DNA of 64,000 bases from Trichomonas vaginalis G3 (GCF_026262505.1 NC_067206.1:23451896-23515895), one strand, 5' to 3'. Counted from the first letter of the stretch, positions 43,158 through 53,407 are shown. Numbers and translations: made by a program. The notes: generated by a model not told the origin, from the letters alone.

Positions 43158-43277
43158 GGCTGCACTTACGCCCATCTGACTTTAATTCAAATTTTTGACA
43201 ACTGGCCTGAAGGGCCATTGAAATTTAACATTAAATATCTGAATTGAAGGCCCCATCATAGGGGCGTAAGTGCACCC
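43158..43277. mobile_element. 120-bp MITE between TTAA sites
   Basis: Terminal inverted repeats GGCTGCACTTACGCCC and GGGCGTAAGTGCACCC are flanked on both sides by TTAA (43154-43157 and 43278-43281). TTAA duplication and short G-rich ends are the habit of piggyBac-type elements. In AT-rich DNA a chance TTAA pair is possible. No coding capacity. Confidence 0.5.
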
Positions 43278-43393
43278 TTAAATTCTGAAATAATTAAATC
43301 GATAAAAAGAATTTACAATATAACATATTATCAAATAGCCGATCTATTACAATTGAACGATTATTCTATTGATTATTTTGTTTATTTGCCGAG

Positions 43394-43442
43394 TGCAGTG
43401 GAAAGGGTGGAGCCTGAATGGCGACATCCTTTCCACTGCACG
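43394..43442. repeat. Hairpin with 14-bp stem
   Basis: GTGCAGTGGAAAGG and its complement flank a 20-bp loop. No gene or partner sequence seen around it. Confidence 0.6.
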
Positions 43443-43535
43443 AGGCACCAATTTTTAGACAATTTTCCCTGGAAAAGTGATGAGTGTAAGGATTTGGATT
43501 TTTTGTCACTTTTTACAAGCATAAAGCTCTTCTTG

Positions 43536-43664
43536 TTAGCGCATCTCTGCTTTAGCTTCGTCTTTAGCAGTTAATTCTCGGGTAAGTTTCTCTTTCTTAT
43601 GTTTGCGCTTCTCTTCCTTCTTTGTGGAACCAACTTTTGGCTTTAGAGCTTCATTTGCACTCAT
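43536..43664 (-). CDS. 42-residue Lys/Glu-rich peptide or N-terminal gene fragment
   Basis: ATG at 43664 gives MSANEALKPKVGSTKKEEKR..., very rich in Lys, Glu and Ala, ending with a stop at 43536. It reads like the charged N-terminus of a nucleolar or ribosome-associated protein cut short. The TCACTTTTTACAAG string just beyond the stop resembles an element end, so an insertion may have truncated it. Unrecognised; may not be expressed. Confidence 0.25.
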   Translation of the reverse strand: MSANEALKPKVGSTKKEEKRKHKKEKLTRELTAKDEAKAEMR

Positions 43665-43896
43665 TTTTTAATTTTTTTTTCGCTTCGAGAGACATAAAAT
43701 TTTAATTGATATGATGTGAAAAATAGATTCTCACCCATTTATTAATCTGATATATTAGAAATTCGATATGTTTGATGATGATTCTATTGCATTTTGAGCG
43801 AATTTATATGTCAGAGTTGATCATTATGATAAGGTTCAATTTGCCTGATTGAGCACCGACTTTGAATATTCTTTTGAAGAATTCATCAAAATATCA

Positions 43897-44765
43897 GGCT
43901 TTTTTGGGGGTTGGCGTCACCATGGCGTCACGATGTAAACTTCTCAATATTGAATGGTTTACGTCGTGACGCCACCGTATTTTAAATTTTTGAAAGGGCT
44001 TTGGCGTCACTATGGGAAGTAATATAAACTATAGAATTTGTTTTGATTACCAATAGAAAATACAATTAATTATAAATTTAAATAGAATCACAATAGGAAT
44101 AAAAATATCAAGAAAGGAAAAATTATGACTTTTGAGAATACTTTTCAGAAGGGATAAGATTAACATTATTGGACTAGGTTGCTAAGCATTTTAATAGGGA
44201 ACTGGAGCCTGCGAGGCGCATATCTCGAATAAGCACTTCGCAGGCTTCAGTTTCTACCAGATATCTGGGAAACTTTGTCTGAATAACTTAAGATTTGAAC
44301 AAAGTTTCCCAGATATCTAGTAGGAATTGCTCCTTACGAGGCATATGCTCTAACTATATGCTTCGTAAGGAGCAATTCCAGCCTCAAATATTTTTTTCTT
44401 TTCCTATTTTCTTTCAGATCGAAACTTTTGTTTAATCCATCAAAAGTTGCTTCAAAACTCAATTTTAGGTAATTTTATTTATTTATGTCTATTATTTGAT
44501 TTCAAACTATATTTCCCAAATTATGATTTTTTTATTCAAAAATTTATATGAGCTTCTCAATATATCTCTCAATTTTATAACTTTATAAATCTCCTTATTA
44601 TCTGATTTGTAATAAAAGATATTTTTTCTACTTAATTTCCGATCGTTTTTAGTGACGCAAAAGCCCTTTCAAAAATTTAAAATTTGCTGGCGTCACGACG
44701 TAAACCACTCAATATTGAGAAGTTTACATCGTGACGCCACGGTGACGCCAACCCCAACCCAACCC
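43897..44765. mobile_element. 869-bp non-autonomous TIR element, MULE-like
   Basis: Inverted ends of more than 100 bp (GGGTTGGCGTCAC ... GTGACGCCAACCC, with internal GATGTAAACTTCTCAATATTG) are bounded by the 9-bp direct repeat AAAATATCA (43888-43896 and 44766-44774). A 9-bp duplication and long TIRs are typical of Mutator-like elements. Inside are AT-rich DNA and three consecutive hairpins at about 44205-44262, 44267-44327 and 44331-44386. No transposase. Confidence 0.75.
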
Positions 44766-44931
44766 AAAATATCAATCCCCAAGCCCGATTTTGTAAGTTT
44801 TTTAAAGTTTCAAAATCAATTTTCTAGCTTGGTATCTCTTATTTCCTCAAAACAAATTGGAAACATTTGTTAGATTTCTCGAGGAAAAATAATAAACGTA
44901 CAGAACCATTGTCAAATTTTATTTCTTTGAT

Positions 44932-45399
44932 ATGAGCAACAAAGAAGAGCAGCTAAAGAATAAAGAAGAAGAAGAGACACTTGAAAAGACACCATTCATG
45001 ATGACAATCCCTGCTGGAGAATCTTTTGCTATTGATTTTGCTAAGCACGAGGAAGATGCTTGCCTTTTAATGCATGCAGCACGTTTAGATGATAAGACCG
45101 AAGCTAAACTCATTATTAAATATGATTTCTACAAACAAAACCCTGAAGAATTAACAGATCAAGAATTAAAGACTGCTGAAATGGAAACAAAAGAAGATGT
45201 ATATGTTTTCAACAAAGGCCAGAAAGAAATTACTCTCGAATATACATTTTATGAAGATTTGAACCCATTCTGCGAAGCTCAAGGATCTGAAATCAGAATT
45301 GATGGCATTTTTGCACAGGAAGTTGAAGAAGAGGAAGAAGATTATGAAGAAGAACAAGCAGAGGGTGAAGAAGAGCAAGGAAAGGAAGCTGAGAAGTAA
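44932..45399 (+). CDS. Nucleoplasmin-like acidic protein
   Basis: 155 residues. The core (about 22-125: MMTIPAGESFAIDF, LLMHAARLDD, AKLIIKYDF, ITLEYTFYEDLNPFC, GSEIRIDGIF) follows the spacing of the small beta-barrel nucleoplasmin-like domain found in nucleoplasmin and the N-terminus of some nuclear FKBPs, where the GSxIxxxGxF end is characteristic. It is followed by a tract of Glu/Asp/Tyr (about 128-150), as in histone chaperones. Such proteins bind histones as pentamers. The match is by pattern only; an unrelated acidic protein is possible. ATG at 44932 follows a short AT-rich leader. Host gene, intact, no intron. Confidence 0.4.
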   Translation: MSNKEEQLKNKEEEETLEKTPFMMTIPAGESFAIDFAKHEEDACLLMHAARLDDKTEAKLIIKYDFYKQNPEELTDQELKTAEMETKEDVYVFNKGQKEITLEYTFYEDLNPFCEAQGSEIRIDGIFAQEVEEEEEDYEEEQAEGEEEQGKEAEK

Positions 45400-46123
45400 G
45401 ATTATATAATATACTTATTACGTCTGAAATCATAAATATTTGATTAATATTCATTGGTATTTCATGGAATAATTATGATGTCTCTATTGAAGAGCTCAAT
45501 GGTACTTATGAAATTATTTGTGGATAAATGTTAATCAATACTCAAACTCCTTTTAGGTCATTATCTTCAAAGGAGAAATCTCTTCAATACTATTAAAGTA
45601 TTCTTGCGCAAAATTGAATTGAACACAAAAATTACTCTAAATAGACGGAAGCATGATATATTTTCTTTTTTAGAGATAATCACAATTTTAATTTCTGTTC
45701 CTATTTGAAAGCAAATTTCTTATACCCTCAATTTTTTTACTTTTGCAACTCAATATAGAGAATTTTTTTCAAATTATAGAACAATTTGAAATACAATAGA
45801 GACCAACACTGACATGAAAGTATAGGATATCAAAGAACCTTTATAATGGTAATACTGTGATGAACAGATGCTATAAGGGATTAGATTAGTATTATCTTTT
45901 AAAATTTGATATACTAGGAAAATCATTGGATTAATGATCAAACTTGGTAAATATTTCTTTTAGTTTTTAAGCGAAATTGCATTTAAAAAGTTAATTTTTT
46001 TGCAAAATGGCATCCTTACTCATATATCTCGCTGTTTCAAGCTGCTTTTTCGATCTTATTATATACTAATGCTCTATGCACATAATGACAAATTCTATAA
46101 TCCATCCCAAAATTTGATTCTTG
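45400..46123. other. Intergenic AT-rich DNA
   Basis: No gene or repeat that I can support between the nucleoplasmin-like gene and the TFIIH gene. Confidence 0.6.
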
Positions 46124-46129
46124 TCACTT
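46124..46129 (+). promoter_or_regulatory. Initiator-like TCACTT before the TFIIH-like gene
   Basis: TCACTT fits the parabasalid initiator TCA(+1)Y(T/A); its A lies 25 bp before the ATG at 46151, within the usual short 5' leader. Confidence 0.5.
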
Positions 46130-46150
46130 TTCATCAAATTTTTGTCAAAA

Positions 46151-47788
46151 ATGGAAGCTCTTTTATTACCAGGTGAATATATCGTTCAGGAGTTCGGTAC
46201 AGTCACCTTTGATATGGGAGGAAAGAAAGATAAAGGGCCTCTCTATGTTACTAACGGAAGACTTCTAATTTATGATAAAAGTTCGAACTCATTTCCTGTT
46301 GATTACGATCCCACATTATTGAAGGATACAAAAGCACAGCAAAAGGTTAGTAAAGACAATCCTACAACAGATGCAAGTAATTCCGTCAGCAGACTCGTTA
46401 ATACAACAAATAATAAACCTTTAATTCTTATTACTTTCCATGGAAAAGAATGTAACAATGATCAATCTAATTTTAACAAAGCATACTTAACTCTTAAAGA
46501 ATCAAAACCAATTCCTAAAGTTTCAAAAGACCAAGTTGACAATACTCCCTTAGAATTAAGGATTTTTAACGAATTATGTGTAAATAACAAAACATTAGCA
46601 AGTATACTTAACACGAAGGATGATCTTTCGAATCAATTCTTTACAGATAACTTTAATAACTTTGAATCAGAAATTATTAGTATATTTGCAAAACATCGCT
46701 CCCAAATCATTGGCTATTCAAGTAAAGATCAATGGCAACTCTCCCAAAAAGCAGATACTACTTCAGGAGCTAATATAAGTAAATATTCTTTAGATGAACA
46801 AACAATCAGACAAATCTTCCGTCGCCATCCGAAATTCCACGAGGAGTACAAAAAACTTTCAACACCTGAAGAACAAGAAAAATTCTTTAGTGAAAAATTT
46901 ATCGACCACATAAGGAAATACAACGATATTACACAGCTTACCAACATCGAGGACATCGATATTGAACATTTCAATCCTCAGGATACCCAATATCGCTTCA
47001 AACAACTAGAAATCTGTTGTAATATCGAAAAATTAGGAGACACATATACATATTCGGGAATTTTCGATAAAGATACTATGAAACCACCAGAAACAATCAC
47101 TTTGACCGATGTTTCTACCCATACAGAGCTTGTTTTGATAGAATTAGGCGTAATTCCTGATACATCCAAAAACAAGACAGATATTAATAAATACAAGAAT
47201 ATGCCAATTGAGAGGATTGACTCTTTGGCCGCAGATCTCTCAGTTCCAGAAGAAATTAAATATACTCCATTTTGTGTTGACAAAAGTAAGCTTTTCCAAC
47301 AATCTTATACAGCACCATCACAAGAAGAATGGACCTCATCTATAGATGCCTTCAATTCTGAACTCCACCAAGCTCATCAATCATTTACTGATGCAAAGTG
47401 CAATTTCAACCAGTTTAGAACTGTTCTTATTGAAATGACAATTAAGTCACAGCTACTGAATGACTACGACATCTCCGCTTTGACTGAAGAACAGATTTCT
47501 CTGATTGAAAAGTTCGCTGAGTTCTATTCCGAACTGGAAATATACGCATTCACTTATTGGAAGGCCATTGATAAAAAGGCTGCACAAATTCAGACACAAA
47601 TTAGAGAAAAAGTTCAAAATCTGAAAGATAGAGTGCAGAGATTCGTCAGAACATCGGATGAGAAGATGCTGCTCAACTCTTTGTTTGATAACATGAACAG
47701 TATCATTGATCCAATCTTGGGAGGTAAAACTTTCGCTCAATTACCTCAAAATACTAACGCTACTGGATTCAGCTTCATGAGCTTTTAA
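46151..47788 (+). CDS. TFIIH subunit 1 (p62/Tfb1-like)
   Basis: 545 residues, close to human p62 (548). TFIIH opens promoters for RNA polymerase II and acts in nucleotide-excision repair; p62/Tfb1 is a structural subunit that binds TFIIE and activators through its N-terminal PH domain. Here residues 1-110 fit that PH domain (MEALLLPGEYIVQEFGTV ... LYVTNGRLLIYD), and residues about 207-260 are a BSD domain with the FRRHPKFHEEY, FFSEKF and H patterns; a weaker first BSD lies at about 133-185. The C-terminal 150 residues are helical, ending FSFMSF. The start is ATG 46151; the frame extends upstream only through a TTG and has the initiator there. Intact. Confidence 0.75.
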   Translation: MEALLLPGEYIVQEFGTVTFDMGGKKDKGPLYVTNGRLLIYDKSSNSFPVDYDPTLLKDTKAQQKVSKDNPTTDASNSVSRLVNTTNNKPLILITFHGKECNNDQSNFNKAYLTLKESKPIPKVSKDQVDNTPLELRIFNELCVNNKTLASILNTKDDLSNQFFTDNFNNFESEIISIFAKHRSQIIGYSSKDQWQLSQKADTTSGANISKYSLDEQTIRQIFRRHPKFHEEYKKLSTPEEQEKFFSEKFIDHIRKYNDITQLTNIEDIDIEHFNPQDTQYRFKQLEICCNIEKLGDTYTYSGIFDKDTMKPPETITLTDVSTHTELVLIELGVIPDTSKNKTDINKYKNMPIERIDSLAADLSVPEEIKYTPFCVDKSKLFQQSYTAPSQEEWTSSIDAFNSELHQAHQSFTDAKCNFNQFRTVLIEMTIKSQLLNDYDISALTEEQISLIEKFAEFYSELEIYAFTYWKAIDKKAAQIQTQIREKVQNLKDRVQRFVRTSDEKMLLNSLFDNMNSIIDPILGGKTFAQLPQNTNATGFSFMSF

Positions 47789-48294
47789 TAAAGTATATAT
47801 ATATTTATTATATTTTTTAATAACATGCGTGTGGCTAGACATAATGTGTTTATCTAGAAAACAGGTTAATACAATCTTGAGTAATATTGTCTTCATGAAT
47901 TACATTCTAAGGCAATTGTATTTCCAGGTTTAGATGGGCTGGATACCTTTATTTTTTTCTCCATACAAGGTGAATTTTCGAATATAACAAATCAAACTTT
48001 GAAACCAAAGCTGCTGTGTATGATGTATTTGATCAACCATGAAAGTTTGAGATCCATTATATCATTCTAGTGTGGTTAAATTTTTTCCCATCAATATGAA
48101 ATAATGGGAAATGCTATTTGAAAAATGAGCTTAGTACATATTCTCAATTTGACCAATAGCATGGAACAATGACATATCTTACACTTAAAATTCTCTGTAA
48201 TAATGAGTTATTTTTGTAAAGTTATATATCATCAACTTTTTTATCATATCATAATCAAATTCATTTAAAATAAATATTTATAAGTATATTTTAT
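47789..48294. other. Intergenic AT-rich DNA between convergent genes
   Basis: Separates the convergent TFIIH-like and UGGT-like genes. No gene seen. Confidence 0.6.
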
Positions 48295-51200
48295 TTATTT
48301 TACAGTTGCATTTTGAGTGACATACATTCGATAAACGTTTGCTCTCAGCTTTAAATAAGTATTTAAACTGTTGAACAAAGCCTTTTTTGTTGGAGGATCG
48401 TAAACGAACTCAGTCAAAGCATCATCTTTCTTCTTTTTATTTGTTGATCCTTCCATGTACGAAACTTCTTCAGGCAGAGTAACGAATTGTACAGGAACTT
48501 GAAGTTGGTTCATTATCTCATCATCATAATTATTAACAAATATTGAATACCTTATTCTGAACATTACCAAATACCTGAACAAATCGAAATAGTTTTGTTT
48601 CCTTGCGTTTTCCATGTCAATCATAAAGAATCTTGAAGAATGGTAAGGTCTTCCTGCTCTTTGTAACAATGATTCTCTCTCCATGAACCACATAGAAACA
48701 AATGGTTTGAACTTCCTTCCGAAATGTGGTGCCGCAATTGCTGCATCTCTCATGTTGAAATCGGTCAGCAATTTTATGTCTTTCTTGAAGAAAATTGATT
48801 GGTCGACAAAAACAACACGTTTTACTGTTGACGGAAGGATGAAATCCACCATCGCGTGTTTCATTGTCGCAACCATCATCTCGTGTGCTGTTGACATCTC
48901 AAGGAAGGGAGGAACGTATTCTGCAACAGGAACAATGTTAACTCCAAAGCCTTCGCCGCTTCTTGGAGGATTTACAACATATGCAGTGATCTTCTCTTTT
49001 GTTGTGTTCACTAATGACGAAAGCATCAAAATGAAGTTCGTTTCGAAGACAGGATTAGTAATGATCGAGAAGATGTGGACACCTTCAGAGGTTGGAACGT
49101 CAATATGTGAAAAATCTGACATGTAAAATTTGTAAACTGGTAAAATTGAGTCAGAAATGACAGATTGTCTTAATCCTTGAGCATTGTAGATTCCTGGAGG
49201 AAGAGTGAACTGGAAATAGCCGGATTCTTTAAGAGCGGTATGGTAAATGTCGCCAATTTTGATTACGTTGGCTCCTGGAGCGAATCCGGTCAAAATGAGA
49301 CCTTCAATGTAGAAATGGAGGCCACGACGAATTACAGCCCAGCTCTTATGACCTACAAATGTTAGATTGGCCACTGGGGGTGCGTTTTGGAGCTCATTCA
49401 TTACAGGGAAATAATTTTCTTGCATAAATGGAAAAGTTGTGTCTAATCCTTCCGTACTACAGCTAGGAATGAAGGCTACGATGCCGGCGCCGGATTGGCC
49501 GACGTGGGAAGCGACTTCAATTATTTCTCTGAAATTTATTGAGAAAGGATTAGTAATTAGGCTGTAGGCCATCTCAGCATTTGGATTTGAGTAATCTATA
49601 ATGTACAAATTTGTTTCTGGATTAACAAATTTCGTTCTTTTGATTCCATTTAAGAATTGTGAAGCTCTGAGGATAGTTATGTAGAAGACTTGTGGTGACG
49701 TTGCTTTATTTGTGATATTATGGCAATATCTCTTTTGTACATACCTCAAAGCGTAATCGAATTGTTCTCCATTAAGGTTTCCTTCGAAAATATGTGGACC
49801 AATGATCGTTTTCGGAGAACTTCCTATTCGGAGAAGCAATCTCAGCTCCGGATCAATCTCTCCTGACTCGATTTCGTAAAATTCGAAATTTGGAACGTCT
49901 TCTTTTACAGAAGCGTAACTGAGGTTGGCCTTGCAGTCGACAAAGAAAACAGGAATCGGCATCTCTGCCTGGCGATGTCGATAAGAAGGACGATTAAATA
50001 AATTCTCAAAAATGGAAATAATGGTTCGGCTATCGATACCCGAGAATGTGATAATCTGCTCATTTCGGATTTTTATCGGTGGCCGCATTTTTTCAAGAAC
50101 AATTGAATTATTTTTGAGATAATCCGTCAAAGACTGATTTGTTACGAACGTTCCTTGTTTGGCAGCATCCATGAGTCTATTTACTTGCTGTAAATAAAAT
50201 CTGCGCCATTCTAAATACGACAAAGGTCCAGATACGAAATTACCATTGACAGAATACGTTGTATCGTTAATTCCAACTTTTTGATAATAATCATTGAGAT
50301 CATTAACGATAGCGGTGAACCCTGTATCGTTGTAAAGTCTTTTTTCAATATCATTCCAATTAATAATCGGACGAGTTGCTTTATATTCCTTTTTGATGTT
50401 GCCACTCTCTAAGGCATCGAATAAGTATTTAATGGCTGTTCTTGCGCCAAGAGTTTCCTCAGTTTTCAAATATGAATAAACAATTTTCTTTTCTGTCTCA
50501 TTTGTTAGATCTCCGAGGCAGTAAACATTAACTACATAAGGTATTTCGGATCTTGCAAGCTCTAGAAGGTCGTAAAGTAAATATTTCGACATCGGATTAT
50601 TTATATTCACAAAAAGTTGAATTGACGACAAAACTTCCTTGTATCTCATGAACTCTTCAGGCGATGTTGCATTTACGTTGAGTTCCTTGGGAGATCTCTG
50701 TAAAACATTGAAGAAATCGTGATGTGTCAAATCTCGATGCCAATGAGGCGGAGAAACGTAATTGTAAACTTCTTTGACGGTTGGACTGTAAATTATTTGT
50801 TCGTAGTCGGTCGAATTCGTAAATTGAAGATGTGATAAAATAAATTTCGTTTGCGTTTCTTCTAGAAGAGCACGAAGGACGTCATGAGATGTGCCATCAA
50901 CTACTCTACCATTTATACTGATTGTTTCGGCAAAACTTGTATTCGAAGTTAAATTTTTGAATGAATCAATTAAACTATCGAATATTGGATGGTTTTCGAG
51001 AAAAGGATACTCTCCAGGAAAATTGGCAGCTGAGTTCCTCAAGAAACTGAACCTATCTTGAGCATTTGGGAAAGAATACAATCTTGATAAGAAACGCGCT
51101 GAAAAATTCTTGATTTTGTTCTCATTGAAGTCATTTGGAACTGAAAATCCATAGCCGCGTAGCTCCGAAATCGTATTTTCTTTGCTCCTGCCTGCTGAAG

Positions 51201-51471
51201 CGCGAGGATGAAAATATCTCCATGAAAGAGAAAGATTTAGTAAGCCAAGTACGGATTTTGGCATCCATTCTTGATTTAATAAACGTAAAACTTTATCTTT
51301 TGTTAAGTCTGTCTCATCTTGAAGGAGATGTTGAACATGAACAGTTAAATCGGGCCTTAAGAACTCAAAAAATAGCAATGTTTCATCTTCGATGTATGAA
51401 TCTCCCCATGTACCATATAATTTTGTTGTTTCTTCTGCTCGTGAGAGAAAAAGAAACGAAAAGAGAAACAT
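48295..51471 (-). CDS. UGGT-like protein with a degenerate GT24 domain
   Basis: 1058 residues, shorter than usual UGGT (1450-1600). UGGT reglucosylates misfolded glycoproteins in the ER so that calreticulin rebinds them. A signal peptide (MFLFSFLFLSRA) is followed by the long folding-sensor region with thioredoxin-like repeats and many N-glycosylation sequons. The last 265 residues align with the GT24 catalytic domain (EGVHIFSIITNPVFETNFILM ... FFMIDMENARK). Where active enzymes have FVDAD, here it reads FVDQS (889-892), so the second metal-binding Asp of DxD is lost. The DQDLPN and PQEWLWCETWC motifs are also not recognisable (DDEIMNQ and PEEVSYMEG instead). The end TQNATVK lacks a KDEL-type signal. 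It may be a pseudo-enzyme that only senses folding. Frame intact, host gene. Confidence 0.8.
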   Translation of the reverse strand: MFLFSFLFLSRAEETTKLYGTWGDSYIEDETLLFFEFLRPDLTVHVQHLLQDETDLTKDKVLRLLNQEWMPKSVLGLLNLSLSWRYFHPRASAGRSKENTISELRGYGFSVPNDFNENKIKNFSARFLSRLYSFPNAQDRFSFLRNSAANFPGEYPFLENHPIFDSLIDSFKNLTSNTSFAETISINGRVVDGTSHDVLRALLEETQTKFILSHLQFTNSTDYEQIIYSPTVKEVYNYVSPPHWHRDLTHHDFFNVLQRSPKELNVNATSPEEFMRYKEVLSSIQLFVNINNPMSKYLLYDLLELARSEIPYVVNVYCLGDLTNETEKKIVYSYLKTEETLGARTAIKYLFDALESGNIKKEYKATRPIINWNDIEKRLYNDTGFTAIVNDLNDYYQKVGINDTTYSVNGNFVSGPLSYLEWRRFYLQQVNRLMDAAKQGTFVTNQSLTDYLKNNSIVLEKMRPPIKIRNEQIITFSGIDSRTIISIFENLFNRPSYRHRQAEMPIPVFFVDCKANLSYASVKEDVPNFEFYEIESGEIDPELRLLLRIGSSPKTIIGPHIFEGNLNGEQFDYALRYVQKRYCHNITNKATSPQVFYITILRASQFLNGIKRTKFVNPETNLYIIDYSNPNAEMAYSLITNPFSINFREIIEVASHVGQSGAGIVAFIPSCSTEGLDTTFPFMQENYFPVMNELQNAPPVANLTFVGHKSWAVIRRGLHFYIEGLILTGFAPGANVIKIGDIYHTALKESGYFQFTLPPGIYNAQGLRQSVISDSILPVYKFYMSDFSHIDVPTSEGVHIFSIITNPVFETNFILMLSSLVNTTKEKITAYVVNPPRSGEGFGVNIVPVAEYVPPFLEMSTAHEMMVATMKHAMVDFILPSTVKRVVFVDQSIFFKKDIKLLTDFNMRDAAIAAPHFGRKFKPFVSMWFMERESLLQRAGRPYHSSRFFMIDMENARKQNYFDLFRYLVMFRIRYSIFVNNYDDEIMNQLQVPVQFVTLPEEVSYMEGSTNKKKKDDALTEFVYDPPTKKALFNSLNTYLKLRANVYRMYVTQNATVK

Positions 51472-52312
51472 TGAAATTTTTTTTTCGAAATTTGATTTTT
51501 TTTTTACATCTACTCACCAAATATCAATATTGGATAAATACTGATGTAAATACGATTAGTCAGAAGTACACTATGAATGTTGCAATATCATTGCATTCCA
51601 ACTCTTCCATTTAAAAATAAAATCTTTGATTTGTGTGTAATCTTTGTTAGGCATTGAGTATATTGCTATATTTTGTACAAATCATTTAATATCTCTCATG
51701 AATTCTTCGAAACTCGGATATATTTCATATTTTATTCTCATATAGATCAAGGAGCTTCAAGAATTTAATTTTCAATGATTCGTTGAGTTAGAAATTTATT
51801 TGCACATTGAAATAAGTTATTAAACCATTGACGAATTATAAATTTAAATCATTGATGAATTTTTAATAAAAATCTGAGGAAATGGTGAAATTAGAAAGAT
51901 GGATTTTGGAGGGAGATCCTAATTCCTTCTGATATCATAGAGATATATAATGAGCACAAAAATTAGCTAAAAATTTTAGGGGTTTCTAATGGCAGAAACG
52001 TGAGATTTGAAGGGGGCTTCCGTTTTTGTCCTATATATTTCATATTGATATGTATGTTCATGAAATATAAGATATCATTCAGATGATTGAAATAAAGCAA
52101 TCTTTCTTATAGAGTAAAAGCAGGTGAATCAACATATCCTTGTACATGTTTCTTCTCCTACTCTAAATGATTTGTTACTGTTAATATCGAAAAAAAGTAA
52201 AATCATTTCCATAATCTTTCAAATTTTTAACAGGATGTATAAATCAGTATGAGGAAGAGCAGATATATTAAAAATTAAGTATAAAAAAATTGTAAAATTT
52301 ATTAAAAACAAA
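51472..52312. other. Intergenic AT-rich DNA
   Basis: No gene or clear repeat. It lies upstream of the UGGT-like gene and downstream of the thioredoxin-domain gene. Confidence 0.6.
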
Positions 52313-53407
52313 TTATAATTCCTTTTGTTCTGATTTTTCAGACTGATGTTGTTCCATATTAGCTGTATTTTCATTTGATTCTTGGTTTTGTGTTGGAGGA
52401 ATGTAGTTCGGATAGAATTCTTTGAAAACGTTGAAATTCTTGTTTGTAAAGTCTCTATTCTTAGCATTTACATGAGGATCAGTTATCATATGATGCATTT
52501 TATTAATTGTTTGGATAATTTTCTCATCACCTTCTTTAATAATTCGATTCATCACTTTTACGTAAAAAGAAGCTCCTGGAACTTCTTTTGTCTTCTCTAT
52601 TATTTTGCTTCTTTCTTCTGGATCCTTTGTTTCGATGAATTCTTTGACAAATGGCTTTGCAGCTTCAATTCTTCCAACATTTTCTTCAAGAAAGCCGTCT
52701 ATACGCCTGTGAGTATCGCAATTATCGTTAATGTCGAGGACAAGAAGATTGGCAATGGCCATATCATTGAAAGGAACGTAATTTGCGTTTGTCCATCTTG
52801 CAGCGACTGGATAGCCAAGATCGTTAACTGGCTTGCACAATGGTCTGAATTTATCGCATCTGATAATACCAATTGTAACATTTTCTTCATTTTGGAAGGC
52901 TTTTGCGACCATTCTTGCTTCATAAAGGAATTTTTTATGATGTTCAAAAAGAGATGAGTAGAAAATACCAACAGCACATTTCTTGCTATCTTTCCATGCT
53001 TCAAAGTTATTTGGTGTGACTTCGTAAAATAATTTCGGAATTTTTCTTGGTTCAATGTTTGTTTTCTCTTTAACAAACTTAGCAAATTCATCTGCACCCA
53101 TATACCCTTCAAATTTTATTGGTGTAAGCGAGTTTGGCATGAAAATTGCAACACTTGGGTATTTTTCTATGTTGAATTCATTGACACATAGATTTTTATG
53201 TGTAATGCAATCAATTGCGACAAAATTTACATCATCAAACATTTCAGTTACTTGCCAAAACTCGTCAGCCATTGCAAAACAATGCGGACATGAAGGATTA
53301 TAGAATTTTACAAGGGCAGGCTTATTGGTGCCGATATAATCTTGATAATCATAGTCGCCAACCTCTTGAATATCTGTTGAAAACGAAAAATATAACAAGA
53401 AAAACAT
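52313..53407 (-). CDS. ER thioredoxin-domain protein (PDI family)
   Basis: 364 residues. After a short hydrophobic start (MFFLLYFSFS) comes a thioredoxin domain with the CPHC active site (residues 40-43) and the cis-proline context YPSVAIF. A second thioredoxin-like domain without CxxC follows (about 120-215; GIIRCDKF, GYPVAARW). Residues about 225-300 resemble the helical D domain of ERp29-type PDIs. The C-terminus is a polar tail ending QKEL, a KDEL-like retrieval signal. It should oxidise or isomerise disulfides in the ER. It lies 841 bp upstream of the UGGT-like gene on the same strand; both serve glycoprotein folding, though independent transcription is expected. Intact. Confidence 0.82.
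   Translation of the reverse strand: MFFLLYFSFSTDIQEVGDYDYQDYIGTNKPALVKFYNPSCPHCFAMADEFWQVTEMFDDVNFVAIDCITHKNLCVNEFNIEKYPSVAIFMPNSLTPIKFEGYMGADEFAKFVKEKTNIEPRKIPKLFYEVTPNNFEAWKDSKKCAVGIFYSSLFEHHKKFLYEARMVAKAFQNEENVTIGIIRCDKFRPLCKPVNDLGYPVAARWTNANYVPFNDMAIANLLVLDINDNCDTHRRIDGFLEENVGRIEAAKPFVKEFIETKDPEERSKIIEKTKEVPGASFYVKVMNRIIKEGDEKIIQTINKMHHMITDPHVNAKNRDFTNKNFNVFKEFYPNYIPPTQNQESNENTANMEQHQSEKSEQKEL

Noticed and set aside
46121-46150. Upstream extension of the TFIIH-like gene
   Set aside because: The extension starts at TTG and overlaps the initiator-like TCACTT; ATG 46151 matches the family N-terminus.
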